DNA of 64,000 nt from assembly GCF_024435355.1 (NCBI RefSeq), contig NZ_JAMJWG010000021.1, forward strand, positions 62,001 through 126,000. Direction: 5' to 3'. The notes beneath the pieces are model-generated. The model saw nothing but the letters and a program-made list of their open reading frames with translations, was not told the origin of the DNA and made no database searches. Numbering within the stretch: the stretch's first letter is position 1; every line of letters begins with the position of its first letter. Below, piece after piece: positions 51,539 through 60,728 of the stretch. The position numbers were made by a program, and so were the translations under genes. The stretch comes from Streptomyces odontomachi (lineage in GTDB: Bacteria; Actinomycetota; Actinomycetes; Streptomycetales; Streptomycetaceae).

Positions 51539-54331
51539 TCAAGACTTGGGCTGGAAGGTGCGGGTGAAGGTGTTCCAGGTGTCGTGGCGCAGGTCCGAGC
51601 CCCAGGAGTCGGCCTTGGCCGTGTACATCATCGCGTACCCGAGGTGGGAGTTGACGACGAATCCGCGGTCGATCCGGCGGAACTTGGTGCCGTCCTTGAC
51701 GAAGGTGAACTCCCAGTCGGCCGCGAGCCAGTCGCGGTAGCCGACCGGCTCGATGCGGATGCGGTGGTACTGGTCCAGGTGGATGTTGTCTTCCTGCTGC
51801 TTCCAGTCGAGGAACGGGTTGGCCTCCGGGGACGCCGTCGTGCCGATCAGCAACTCCTGCTGGTCGGGGCCGGTGAAGTGGACTCCGGCGCCGTCGGTGG
51901 AGGTCACCTTCCAGCCCGCCGGCAGCCCTATCGAGAAGCTGGTCGACTTGTACGTCCGCGCGGCGGCGCCCTGGTCCGTGTCGCCGGAGCCGCCCCCGCT
52001 GCCGCCCTTCCCCGAGCCTCCGGACGCCTGGCCGTCGGAACCGCCGGAGTCCTGGTGCTGGCCCTGGTCGTTGTCGGTGCCCTTGCCACCGTCGGTGCCC
52101 TTGCCGCCGTCGCCTCCCGCGCTGGCCCCGCCGGACGTGCTGGTGCCTCCGGTGTCCTGGCCGTGCGCGGTGTCGTCGCCACTGCCGTTCGTGAGCTTCA
52201 GCGCCAGCACGGTGCCGAGCACGGCCACCACGACCACCAGGGCCGTGATCATCAGGGCGCGGCGGGTCGCCGGCCGCTTGCCGGACGGCCGGGCGTGGGT
52301 GTGCGGCACGGTCGGCAGGGCCCCGGGAGCCGTCGGGCCGGCGGGTCCAGAGGTCCCCGTCGACGCCATGACCGCGGACGGGTCACCGGATCCACCCGGG
52401 CCGTCGGTCCCGGTCGAGCCATGGGCCTGCGACGGGTCGGTGGGCGTGCCGAACGGGTCGGGAGCCGGGCCGAAGCCCGGCAGCGAGGTGTCCGCCACCG
52501 GTGTCTCGGAGCCGTCCGCGGCGGGCGCCGCCGCGCCGTGGGCTGCCGTGTCGTGGGCCGGCTTGTCGAACGACACCGGGCCCGCCGTACGGCCGGACGC
52601 CTCGGCGTCGACCGGCAGCGGCTGACCGTTTCCGCCGAGAACGGTGGTCATCTCGTCCTGGTAGTCCGCGACCGCGTCGTGGGCTCCGAACGTCCGGTAC
52701 GCGTTCGGGTCCGGATCACCGGGGCTCGCCTGGTCGGCCGGGGCCGCGCCGGAAACGGCGTCGTCCCGGCCGGAAACGGCGTCGGCAGGCGGGGCGTCGA
52801 AAGGAGCACCCGACGCCGCTTCCGGCGACCCGGACACCTCGTCCGCCCGATCCGTGGGCCGGTCCTCCGCCTTGTCGTGGGCCTGGACTCCGTCGGAGCC
52901 GGCCGGTACCGAGGCATCACCCGTCGAGGCCGCGGAGGCGTCCGCCCCCGTGGACGGCACCGCATCCCTGCCGCCCGCGCCGGCACCGCGGTCGTCCGCG
53001 ACACCGGCGGGGCTCGGATCGGGTGCCGCGGTGGGATCGTGCTGCCCGGCAGCCGGATCGGACGGGGCGTTCCGATCGGCGACGTCGACATCGCCATACT
53101 GCCCGGACACCGGGTCCCGCCCGGGGACGGCGTCGTTCGGTGCGGAGACGGCATCCTGGCGTGACGCCACCGCTGCCGCGGCACCGGCGGCGCCCATCGC
53201 GACCGCTCCCTCAGCCGCCGCGGTGTGGGAGGGGCTCGCGGCGCCGGCATGCTGCTGTCCGGCGGCGGGCGCGGTGTCGGCCTCGGCGTCCGCGCCGATG
53301 TCCGCGGCGCCCCCGCTCGACGCATCCGGGGCCGGGTCGGACGGCGCGTCAGCGGGCGCTTCGGCGGCCGCGCCGGTGGCCGGAGCGCTGTCCTCCGGCT
53401 TGCCGGACTGCCGCTTGGTGGGCGGCAGGACCAGCGAGGTCGTCGCCGTGTCGTCGCCGGGCCCGACCGTCGGGAGTTCCACGCCGTCGATGACGGCACG
53501 AAGCAGCGCGCGGGCCGCCGCGTCGTCGAGGCGCTCGTCGGCGTCCTTGGCGAGCAGACCGCAGATGGCCTTCTCCAGCGGGCCCGCGTTCTTGGGCCGC
53601 TCCAGCGGTTCGGTCATGACGGCCGTGAGGGTCGCGATGGCGGACCCCTTGTCGTACGGCGGGACGCCCTCCACGCAGGCGTACAGCAGACCACCGAGCG
53701 ACCACAGGTCGGCGGCCGGGCCGGGGCGGTGACCGCGGGCGCGCTCCGGGGAGATGTACGACGGGGCGCCGACGAGCATGCCGGTCGAGGTGATGGACGG
53801 GTCACCCTCGACCTGGGCGATCCCGAAGTCGGTCAGCACCACCCGGCCGTCCTCCGACATGAGCACGTTGGACGGCTTCACATCGCGGTGCAGGATGCCC
53901 TGGCGGTGCGCAGCGCGCAGCACGTCGAGGACGGCGAGGCCCACCACGGCGGCGCGCTGCGGGGTCAGCACGCCGTCCTCGCGGATGACCTCGGCGAGCG
54001 ACTTGCCCTCGATCAGCTCCATCACGATCCAGGGGCGGTCGTCCTCCTCGACGACGTCGAACACCGTCACCGCGCTGCGGTCGTGAATCCGGGCGATGGC
54101 CTTGGCCTCGCGCAGGGTGCGCGTGATGAGGCGACGCTTCTCGTCCTCGTCGCTGGAGGGGAAACGCAGTTCCTTGATGGCGACGGTGCGGCCCAGCATC
54201 TCGTCCGCCGCGCGCCAGACCGTGCCCATGCCGCCGCGGCCCAGCACCTTGCCCAACCGGTACCGACCGGCGAGGAGACGTGCCCCCGTGTCCCGGCGGG
54301 TCTTGTCCTCCGCCTGCTCCGCCTCCGACAT
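51539..54331 (-). CDS. Ser/Thr protein kinase 5 with extracytoplasmic sensor domain
   Basis: 930 residues from ATG 54331 behind GAGGGG. Kinase domain about 19-290: LGRGGMGTVW, VAIKELRF, HRDVKPSN, DFG and the APE equivalent SPER are intact. A very long Ala/Asp/Gly/Pro-rich linker (about 300-685) is disordered and acidic. One transmembrane helix about 687-710 (ALMITALVVVVAVLGTVLAL), a Gly/Ser/Asp linker, then the outer domain (about 785-930) beginning FSIGLPAGWKVTS. It is the first gene of the cluster and faces away from the serine hydrolase. From memory, the syntenic S. coelicolor kinases (SCO4775-SCO4779) have been linked to sporulation. Confidence 0.9.
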   Translation of the reverse strand: MSEAEQAEDKTRRDTGARLLAGRYRLGKVLGRGGMGTVWRAADEMLGRTVAIKELRFPSSDEDEKRRLITRTLREAKAIARIHDRSAVTVFDVVEEDDRPWIVMELIEGKSLAEVIREDGVLTPQRAAVVGLAVLDVLRAAHRQGILHRDVKPSNVLMSEDGRVVLTDFGIAQVEGDPSITSTGMLVGAPSYISPERARGHRPGPAADLWSLGGLLYACVEGVPPYDKGSAIATLTAVMTEPLERPKNAGPLEKAICGLLAKDADERLDDAAARALLRAVIDGVELPTVGPGDDTATTSLVLPPTKRQSGKPEDSAPATGAAAEAPADAPSDPAPDASSGGAADIGADAEADTAPAAGQQHAGAASPSHTAAAEGAVAMGAAGAAAAVASRQDAVSAPNDAVPGRDPVSGQYGDVDVADRNAPSDPAAGQHDPTAAPDPSPAGVADDRGAGAGGRDAVPSTGADASAASTGDASVPAGSDGVQAHDKAEDRPTDRADEVSGSPEAASGAPFDAPPADAVSGRDDAVSGAAPADQASPGDPDPNAYRTFGAHDAVADYQDEMTTVLGGNGQPLPVDAEASGRTAGPVSFDKPAHDTAAHGAAAPAADGSETPVADTSLPGFGPAPDPFGTPTDPSQAHGSTGTDGPGGSGDPSAVMASTGTSGPAGPTAPGALPTVPHTHARPSGKRPATRRALMITALVVVVAVLGTVLALKLTNGSGDDTAHGQDTGGTSTSGGASAGGDGGKGTDGGKGTDNDQGQHQDSGGSDGQASGGSGKGGSGGGSGDTDQGAAARTYKSTSFSIGLPAGWKVTSTDGAGVHFTGPDQQELLIGTTASPEANPFLDWKQQEDNIHLDQYHRIRIEPVGYRDWLAADWEFTFVKDGTKFRRIDRGFVVNSHLGYAMMYTAKADSWGSDLRHDTWNTFTRTFQPKS

Positions 54332-54479
54332 GTGTCCCCTCTGCAACCCGCCCCGACTCAAGCCCCCATTGTCCCCCACCGCCAGGGATGCCCCTCACGG
54401 GGTGATCCCCGGGTCCGCCGGGAGGGCTGCCGTCCCGCATGATGGGCCGGGCCCCGGCGGGATGACAAGGGAGGACTTC

Positions 54480-55517
54480 ATGCCCGTACTTCGGACACTG
54501 CCGGCGCTCTCGCTGACCGTGGTCCTGCTCGGCCTGGTCTCGGGCAGCGCGCCCGTGACCGGGGACCAAGCTTCGGGCGCCACTCTTCCCTTGCTCGCCG
54601 ACAAGGGCAAGGGCCAGACCGTTGCGCTGCTGACCCGCGACGAGACCGGTACACGGTTCGTACGGAGCGGGCCGGCGATCCGGCGTGCGGACCACTTCCG
54701 CGCGGGCAGCATCACGAAGACCTTCCTCGCCACGGTGGTGCTGCAACTCGCCGCTGAACACCGGCTTTCGCTGTCCGACACCGTCGACGACCATCTTCCG
54801 GGCCTGGTGCGCGGGCACGGCAACGACGGACGGGCGCTGACCCTGCACGCGCTGCTCGACCACACCAGCGGGCTGTACGACTACACGGCGGACACCGGCG
54901 GCGCCGTGCCCCTCCCCCCGGGCGACGCGGTGCGTCTCGCACTCTCCCATCCGCCGACACCGCGCGGCGCCTTCGCCTACTCCAACACCGACTACGTGCT
55001 GCTCGGCATGGTGATCGAGCAGGTCACCGGCGAGCCGTACGCGACGGTGACGCGCCGGCGCATCATCGAGCCGCTGCACCTGACCGGCACGTCCTTCCCC
55101 GGCGGCCGTACCACCCTGCCCACGCCGCACGGTCGGGCGCACACCGCCGGGGGCCGCGATGTCACCGACCTCGATCCCCGGGTCGCGGGAGCGGCGGGCG
55201 AGTTGGTCTCCACCCTGGACGACCTCGACCGCTTCTACACCGCACTGCTCGACGGCCGGCTGCTGCCGCCCGCCCAACTCGCCCGGATGCTGGACACCCG
55301 GGCCACCCACGGGCTGTACGGCCTCGGGGTGTATCCCCAGCGGCTGTCCTGCGGGGTGACCGTGTGGGGCCACAACGGTCGCATCGTGGGGAGTTACGTG
55401 CGCAGCGTCGCGACGCGGGACGGGCGGCACGTCCTGACGTACCGCCTGAACACGGACGAGGCGCCTACGCGGCGGGCGGAGTCGGCGCTGCTCAGGGGTG
55501 AGTTCTGTAGGGGGTGA
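54480..55517 (+). CDS. secreted serine hydrolase (beta-lactamase/D-Ala-D-Ala carboxypeptidase class)
   Basis: 345 residues from ATG 54480 with GGGAGG upstream; ATG 54462 is possible. Signal peptide about 1-30. Active-site motifs of the serine beta-lactamase/DD-peptidase class C type are present: SxxK in RAGSITKTF, YxN in FAYSNTDYV, and HNG (in place of KTG) in VWGHNGRIVG. It may act as a DD-carboxypeptidase or esterase on envelope components. It is divergent from kinase 5, separated by only 148 bp. The last residues (LLRGEFCRG) include a single Cys. Confidence 0.87.
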   Translation: MPVLRTLPALSLTVVLLGLVSGSAPVTGDQASGATLPLLADKGKGQTVALLTRDETGTRFVRSGPAIRRADHFRAGSITKTFLATVVLQLAAEHRLSLSDTVDDHLPGLVRGHGNDGRALTLHALLDHTSGLYDYTADTGGAVPLPPGDAVRLALSHPPTPRGAFAYSNTDYVLLGMVIEQVTGEPYATVTRRRIIEPLHLTGTSFPGGRTTLPTPHGRAHTAGGRDVTDLDPRVAGAAGELVSTLDDLDRFYTALLDGRLLPPAQLARMLDTRATHGLYGLGVYPQRLSCGVTVWGHNGRIVGSYVRSVATRDGRHVLTYRLNTDEAPTRRAESALLRGEFCRG

Positions 55518-55549
55518 GCCCTACGACTCCCCCTGCCGCCGGCTATTCG

Positions 55550-55567
55550 GGCGCCGAAGGCGCCCCC
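55550..55567 (+). terminator. possible terminator after serine hydrolase
   Basis: GGGCGCC, loop GAA, GGCGCCC: a perfect 7-bp stem about 35 bp after the stop codon. Confidence 0.6.
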
Positions 55568-55569
55568 GA

Positions 55570-55727
55570 AAAGGGGCGCGGGACTGTGTCGATATGCGGC
55601 TCCGCCGCGTGGGCGCGAGCAACCACCCACCGGCCGGTGGTCCGGATGCGACAGAAACTGCCCCTTTGGGCCGGTGGCGACCTGCAAGGTCACATCGTGG
55701 CTGGTCGCGCAGTTCCCCGCGCCCCTT
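55570..55727. repeat. interspersed inverted repeat (Streptomyces-type)
   Basis: The left end reads aaggggcgcgggactgtg and the right end gcgcagttccccgcgccc followed by ctt, the inverse with small changes. The interior includes the ACCCACCGGCCGGTGG palindrome-like step. This kind of element is very common between convergent Streptomyces genes, where it may act as a terminator (recalled). Confidence 0.65.
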
Positions 55728-55833
55728 GGGTGGGCACCCCGAGCCGCCCCGGCCCCGGAAAGTGGGCCCCCGGACCGCCCGGGCACCCCACGTGGGCACC
55801 CCGGACCGCCGGGGTCACGAAAGGGCCCGCGGG

Positions 55834-57540
55834 CTAACCCGCGACGATGTCCGGCGCACCGAGCCGCGCCGCATCCGCCGTCAAGTCATCCGGCTGCCGC
55901 TGGGATTCCCGCTCGGCCTCCACCCGCTTCTCGTAGTGCTCCACCTCCCGGTCCGTGCGGTCCGCGTCCCAGCCGAGTACGGGGGCCATGAGCTGGGCCG
56001 CCTCGCGGGCGCACCGGGTGCCGCGGTCGAAGGTCTCGATGGAGATGCGGGTGCGGCGGGTCAGGACGTCGTCGAGGTGGCGCGCCCCTTCGTGCGAGGC
56101 GGCGTAGACGACCTCGGCGCGCAGGTAGTCGTCGGCGCCGGTGAGCGGGGCGCCGAGGGTGGGGTCGGCGGCGATGAGGTCGAGGACTTCCTCTATGAGC
56201 GATCCGTAGCGGTTCAGCAGGTGTTCGACGCGGACGACGTGCAGGCCGGTCTTGACGGCGAGATGGGCGCGGGCGTTCCACAGCGCCTTGTAGCCCTCGG
56301 CGCCGATCAGCGGGACGTCCTCGGTGACGCAGTCCGCGACGCGCTGGTCGAGCCCGTGCACGGCCTCGTCCACGGCGTCCTTGGCCATCACGCGGTACGT
56401 CGTGTACTTGCCGCCCGCCACCACCACGAGCCCGGGGGCGGTGTGGGCCACGGTGTGCTCGCGCGAGAGCTTGCTGGTGGCCTCCGACTCCCCGGCGAGC
56501 AGGGGGCGCAGGCCGGCGTACACGCCCTGGACGTCGTCCCGGGTCAGGGGGACGGCGAGGACGGAGTTCACGTGCTCGAGGAGGTAGTCGATGTCGGCGC
56601 TGGACGCGGCCGGGTGGGCCTTGTCGAGGTCCCAGTCGGTGTCGGTGGTGCCGACGATCCAGTGCCGGCCCCAGGGGATGACGAAGAGCACGCTCTTCTC
56701 GGTCCGCAGGATCAGGCCCGTGGTGGAGTGGATCCGGTCCTTCGGGACGACCAGGTGGATGCCCTTGGACGCCCGGACGTGGAACTGGCCGCGCTCGCCG
56801 ATCAGCGCCTGGGTGTCGTCCGTCCACACGCCGGTGGCGTTGACGACCTGCTTGGCGCGGATCTCGTACTCGCCGTCGGCCTCCAGGTCGCGCACGCGTG
56901 CGCCGACGACCCGCTCGCCCTCCCGGAGGAAGCCGATCACCCGGGTGCGGTTGGCGACCCGCGCGCCGTACGAGGCCGCGGTGCGGATCAGGGTGGCGAC
57001 GAAGCGCGCGTCGTCCATCTGGGCGTCGTAGTACTGGAGGGCGCCGACCAGGGCGTCCTTCCGCAGGCAGGGGGCCACGCGCAGTGCGTGCCGCCGCGAG
57101 AGGTGCCGGTGCATGGGCAGGCCGCGGCCGTGGCCCTTGGCCATCGACATCACGTCGTACAACGCCACACCCGAGCCCGCGTAGAGCCGCTCCCAGCCCT
57201 GGTGCTGGAGCGGGTACAGGAACGGCACCGGCTTGACGAGATGCGGCGCGATCCGCTCCAGGAGCAGGCCACGCTCCTTCAGTGCCTCCCTGACCAGGGC
57301 GAAGTCCAGCATCTCCAGATAACGCAGACCGCCGTGTATGAGCTTGCTCGACCGGCTCGACGTGCCCGACGCCCAGTCCCGTGCCTCGACGAGACCGGTG
57401 GACAGGCCACGGGTCACGGCGTCAAGGGCCGTGCCCGCGCCGACCACGCCGCCGCCCACGACCAGCACGTCAAGCTCCCGCTCGGCCATTGCCGCCAGTG
57501 ACTCGGCGCGGTCCGCCGGTCCCAGTGTCGCTGTCCTCAC
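55834..57540 (-). CDS. glpD: aerobic glycerol-3-phosphate dehydrogenase
   Basis: 568 residues from GTG 57540 with GGGAGA upstream. FAD-binding motif VLVVGGGVVGAGTALDA near residue 30, then the GlpD signatures ASGTSSRSSKLIHGGLRYLE and VVNATGVWTDD, and the C-terminal helical domain (LLNRYGSLIEEVLDLI...EVEHYEKRVEAE). It oxidises sn-glycerol-3-phosphate to dihydroxyacetone phosphate and passes electrons to membrane quinones. Length and motifs are normal. It is divergent from the nucleotide-sugar dehydrogenase. Confidence 0.95.
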   Translation of the reverse strand: MRTATLGPADRAESLAAMAERELDVLVVGGGVVGAGTALDAVTRGLSTGLVEARDWASGTSSRSSKLIHGGLRYLEMLDFALVREALKERGLLLERIAPHLVKPVPFLYPLQHQGWERLYAGSGVALYDVMSMAKGHGRGLPMHRHLSRRHALRVAPCLRKDALVGALQYYDAQMDDARFVATLIRTAASYGARVANRTRVIGFLREGERVVGARVRDLEADGEYEIRAKQVVNATGVWTDDTQALIGERGQFHVRASKGIHLVVPKDRIHSTTGLILRTEKSVLFVIPWGRHWIVGTTDTDWDLDKAHPAASSADIDYLLEHVNSVLAVPLTRDDVQGVYAGLRPLLAGESEATSKLSREHTVAHTAPGLVVVAGGKYTTYRVMAKDAVDEAVHGLDQRVADCVTEDVPLIGAEGYKALWNARAHLAVKTGLHVVRVEHLLNRYGSLIEEVLDLIAADPTLGAPLTGADDYLRAEVVYAASHEGARHLDDVLTRRTRISIETFDRGTRCAREAAQLMAPVLGWDADRTDREVEHYEKRVEAERESQRQPDDLTADAARLGAPDIVAG

Positions 57541-57988
57541 GCTGTCTCCCGTCGCCTCTCGCGCTCTCACGCCCTGCGCTCTCCTCGGGGTGCTCGCCGG
57601 CCCGGTGCCGTGCGGGCGCGTGCGCCCTGCCCGGTCCCGAGCGCCGGCTCGGGCCCCTCGCCCGGGTGCCCGGTCGAACGTGCATCCCTCACGTCTGAGT
57701 CTGACCGCGTTGTTCGACTTCAGCCACCATGGGCCGGCCCCTCCCCCACCACCACCCTCAACGGATCACGCCGCGCACGCCACCCCTTTCGGACGGGAAG
57801 AACATTTCCCATACCGGACATGCACCGCAGGACTGCGGATAACTCCGGGCTACCGCAGGCGAATTTCGGCCGAGTCAATCCGGCATCACGGTCATATTTA
57901 CTCCTAGTGTGACATTGCGCTGGTCCAGTCTGTCCACCGGACTTGCGTGATCCTCCCTCGCCGGCTATCGGGAAGGACGCCGCACACC
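57541..57988. promoter_or_regulatory. divergent promoter region, glpD and nucleotide-sugar dehydrogenase
   Basis: 448 bp. The most AT-rich part (about 57885-57930, cacggtcatatttactcc) is a likely promoter area. No operator palindrome could be identified. GGGAAGGA at 57969-57976 is the ribosome site of the plus-strand gene. Confidence 0.5.
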
Positions 57989-59359
57989 ATGCCCGCAGAT
58001 CTCGCCGTGATCGGCCTCGGCCCCTTCGGTCTGCCGCTCGCCCAAGCCGCCGTGGCCGCCGGCATCCGCACCCTCGGCTACGACCGCGTGCCGCCTCCGG
58101 CCCCCGGCCGCAGTACCCAGGAATCCGGCCGCAACACGGACGCTGCCCGTGCGGTGCACGACACCGGCCGGGCGCCGCACGAATCCGGCGCCGCACGGCC
58201 CGCCGCACCGGCGCAGGACGCCGGCGGCTGCGGTGGGCTCACCACGGCCGACCTGCGCCGCATGGCGGCCGGCGGGCCCTGCCCCGGCGCCGACCCGGCC
58301 CAGCTCGGCCGGGTGCGCACCGCGGTGATCTGCGTGCCCACACCGCCGGGCCCGGACGGCGGCCCCGGCCTCGGGCCGGTCGCCGAGGCCGCCCGTGCGC
58401 TGGCCGCCCGGCTGCGCCCGCACACCACCGTGATCCTGGAGTCGCCGGTGCCGCCCGGCACCACGCAGGACTTCCTGCTGCCGTTGCTCGAAGCGGGCTC
58501 GGGGCTGCGCGCCGGCCGCGACTTCCACCTGGCCTACTCCCCCGTGCGCACCGACCCGGGCCACCGCCCGGTCGGCTACCCGGCCACGCCCAAGGTCATC
58601 GGCGGCCTCACCCCGGCCTGCACGGAGTCGGCCGCCGCCTTCTACGGCAGGCTCACGGAGAAGGTGGTGCGGGCGCGCGGCCCGCGCGAGGCGGAGACCG
58701 TGCAGTTGCTGGAGACCAACTACCGCCATGTGAACATCGCCCTGGTCAACGAGATGGCGGTGCTCTGCCACGACCTGGGCGTGGACATCTGGGACGTGAT
58801 CCGCTGCGCCGAGACCAAGCCGTTCGGCTTCCAGGCGTTCCGGCCCGGTCCGGGCGTCGGCGGCCACGCAGTGCCCCAGGACCTGTCCGGGCGCCTCGCG
58901 CACGGCGCCTCGGGGCCGCCGCAGACGGTGCGCACCCTGCGCATGGTGGAGCTGGCCCAGCAGGTCAACAACCGCATGCCCCGGTATGTGGTGCAGCGGG
59001 CCACGACGCTCCTCAACGAACACGGCAAGTCGGCGCGCGGCGCGGTCGTGCTGCTGCTCGGGGTCACCTACAAGGCGGACCTAGCGGACCTCCAGGGCTC
59101 ACCCGCCGAGGAGATCGCCCTGCGCCTGATGGAGCTGGGTGCCGCGGTCCACTACCACGATCCCTATGTGCCCGCCTGGACCGTACGCGGCCGGCCCGTG
59201 CCCCGCGCCGAGGGCCCCTACGAGGCGGCCGCCGGCGCCGACCTGACGCTGCTGCTCCAGCACCACCGCACGTATGACCTGCATGGACTGTCCGTGAAGG
59301 CCCAGCTGCTGCTGGACACCCGGGGAGCGACTCCGGCGGGGTCGGCGCAACGTCTGTGA
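57989..59359 (+). CDS. nucleotide-sugar dehydrogenase-like protein lacking catalytic Cys and Lys
   Basis: 456 residues from ATG 57989 behind GGGAAGGA. It has the three-domain layout of UDP-sugar 6-dehydrogenases (UDP-ManNAc/UDP-Glc type): NAD motif AVIGLGPFGLPLA near residue 6, the substrate-hinge block NYRHVNIALVNEMAVLCHDLG, and a C-terminal UDP-binding domain starting near VLLLLGVTYKADLADLQGSPA. The family motif GGHCxPxD, with its catalytic cysteine, reads GGHAVPQD here, and the Lys usually at KLLENT is Gln (VQLLETN). An Asn/Ala/Gly/His-rich insert of about 55 residues follows the NAD motif. It probably binds nucleotide sugar and NAD but cannot do the normal four-electron oxidation. Confidence 0.82.
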   Translation: MPADLAVIGLGPFGLPLAQAAVAAGIRTLGYDRVPPPAPGRSTQESGRNTDAARAVHDTGRAPHESGAARPAAPAQDAGGCGGLTTADLRRMAAGGPCPGADPAQLGRVRTAVICVPTPPGPDGGPGLGPVAEAARALAARLRPHTTVILESPVPPGTTQDFLLPLLEAGSGLRAGRDFHLAYSPVRTDPGHRPVGYPATPKVIGGLTPACTESAAAFYGRLTEKVVRARGPREAETVQLLETNYRHVNIALVNEMAVLCHDLGVDIWDVIRCAETKPFGFQAFRPGPGVGGHAVPQDLSGRLAHGASGPPQTVRTLRMVELAQQVNNRMPRYVVQRATTLLNEHGKSARGAVVLLLGVTYKADLADLQGSPAEEIALRLMELGAAVHYHDPYVPAWTVRGRPVPRAEGPYEAAAGADLTLLLQHHRTYDLHGLSVKAQLLLDTRGATPAGSAQRL

Positions 59360-59424
59360 CGACGACGGGCGCGGGGGCGCCGAAGGCGCAATTGTGGATG
59401 GACACAACCCCGCGGGGGCGGGCG

Positions 59425-60549
59425 TCACCGCTTGTGCTGGGAGTCCGCCACCGTGACCTCGACCCGCTGGAACTCCTTGAGCTCGCTGTACCCGGTCGTC
59501 GCCATGGCGCGACGCAACGCGCCGAAGAAGTTCATGGAGCCGTCGGGGGTGTGGGAGGGCCCGGTGAGGACCTCCTCGATGGTGCCGACGGTGCCGAGGT
59601 CGACCTTCTGGCCGCGCGGCACCTCCTCGTGCACCGCCTCCATGCCCCAGTGGTGGCCCTTTCCGGGCGCGTCCGTGGCACGGGCCAGCGGGGAGCCCAT
59701 CATCACCGCGTCCGCCCCGCAGGCGATCGCCTTGGGGAGGTCACCGGACCAGCCGACGCCGCCGTCCGCGATGACGTGCGCATACCGACCGCCGGACTCG
59801 TCCAGGTAGTCCCGCCGGGCGGCCGCCACATCGGCGACCGCGGTGGCCATGGGGACCTGGATGCCCAGGACGTTACGGGTGGTGTGCGCGGCGCCGCCGC
59901 CGAAGCCGACCAGCACGCCCGCGGCGCCGGTGCGCATCAGGTGCAGCGCTGCGGTGTACGTGGCGCAGCCGCCGACGATGACGGGCACGTCGAGCTCGTA
60001 GATGAACTGCTTCAGGTTCAGCGGCTCGGCGGCCCCGGAGACGTGCTCGGCGGAGACGGTGGTGCCGCGGATCACGAAGATGTCGACGCCCGCGTCCACC
60101 ACGGCCTTGGAGAACTGCGCCGTGCGCTGCGGGGAGAGCGCCGCCGCCGTGGTCACACCGGAGTCGCGCACCTCCTTGATGCGCTGCCCGATCAGCTCTT
60201 CCTTGATGGGCGCCGCGTAGATCTCCTGGAGGCGGCTGGTGGCGCGCTCACCGGGCAGCTCGGCGATCTCGTCGAGCAGCGGCCGCGGGTCCTCGTAGCG
60301 CGTCCACAGGCCTTCCAGGTTCAGCACCCCGAGGCCGCCCAGCTCGCCGATGCGGATCGCGGTCTGCGGGGAGACGACGGAGTCCATGGGGGCGGCCAGG
60401 AACGGCAGCTCGAAGCGGTAGGCGTCGATCTGCCAGGCGATCGAGACCTCTTTCGGGTCACGCGTACGACGGCTGGGGACGACCGCGATGTCGTCGAATG
60501 CGTACGCACGACGGCCGCGCTTGCCGCGCCCGATCTCGATCTCAGTCAC
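59425..60549 (-). CDS. guaB3: GuaB3-type IMP dehydrogenase-related protein
   Basis: 374 residues from GTG 60549 behind GAGGAGAGG. An alpha/beta barrel of the IMPDH/GMP reductase superfamily without CBS domains. The phosphate-binding glycines are present (GVLVGFGGGAAHTTR, VIADGGVGWSGDLPKA). The loop where IMPDH has its catalytic Cys (GPGSICTT) reads GGGAAHTT, so no cysteine is available at that place. Such GuaB3 proteins are conserved beside guaB across actinobacteria, and their reaction is debated. It lies just downstream of guaB on the same strand, after a terminator. Confidence 0.85.
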   Translation of the reverse strand: MTEIEIGRGKRGRRAYAFDDIAVVPSRRTRDPKEVSIAWQIDAYRFELPFLAAPMDSVVSPQTAIRIGELGGLGVLNLEGLWTRYEDPRPLLDEIAELPGERATSRLQEIYAAPIKEELIGQRIKEVRDSGVTTAAALSPQRTAQFSKAVVDAGVDIFVIRGTTVSAEHVSGAAEPLNLKQFIYELDVPVIVGGCATYTAALHLMRTGAAGVLVGFGGGAAHTTRNVLGIQVPMATAVADVAAARRDYLDESGGRYAHVIADGGVGWSGDLPKAIACGADAVMMGSPLARATDAPGKGHHWGMEAVHEEVPRGQKVDLGTVGTIEEVLTGPSHTPDGSMNFFGALRRAMATTGYSELKEFQRVEVTVADSQHKR

Positions 60550-60685
60550 GTGAGTGCCTCTCCTCTTGCGTGTCGGCGCCCCCAGTATCCCCGACGGCAC
60601 GGACGGGGACGAAGGGGGCGAGCTGCCGACGCCCGCCGTCTGCACGGCACCGCACTGGCCGGGGCGGCGTCCGCCCGCTCACAAC

Positions 60686-60713
60686 GACGCCCGGGCCGCA
60701 TGACCCGGGCGTC
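60686..60713 (-). terminator. terminator after guaB
   Basis: A perfect 10-bp stem GACGCCCGGG/CCCGGGCGTC with an 8-nt loop, 16 bp past the guaB stop. Confidence 0.8.
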
Positions 60714-60728
60714 CAGGGTTCCCGGGGG

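Larger units (their letters stand above)
55518..55833. other. 316-bp convergent gap with an inverted interspersed repeat
   Basis: Between the stops of the serine hydrolase and glpD. It contains the repeat at 55570-55727 and, around 55550, a small hairpin (GGGCGCCGAAGGCGCCC). The latter part has repeated ccccgg/ccaccccgag-type steps. No gene seen. Confidence 0.6.

Noticed and set aside
57943..59277. Second long plus-strand frame overlapping the nucleotide-sugar dehydrogenase
   Set aside because: It is Arg/Pro/Gly-rich with no domain; the other frame has the full dehydrogenase layout.
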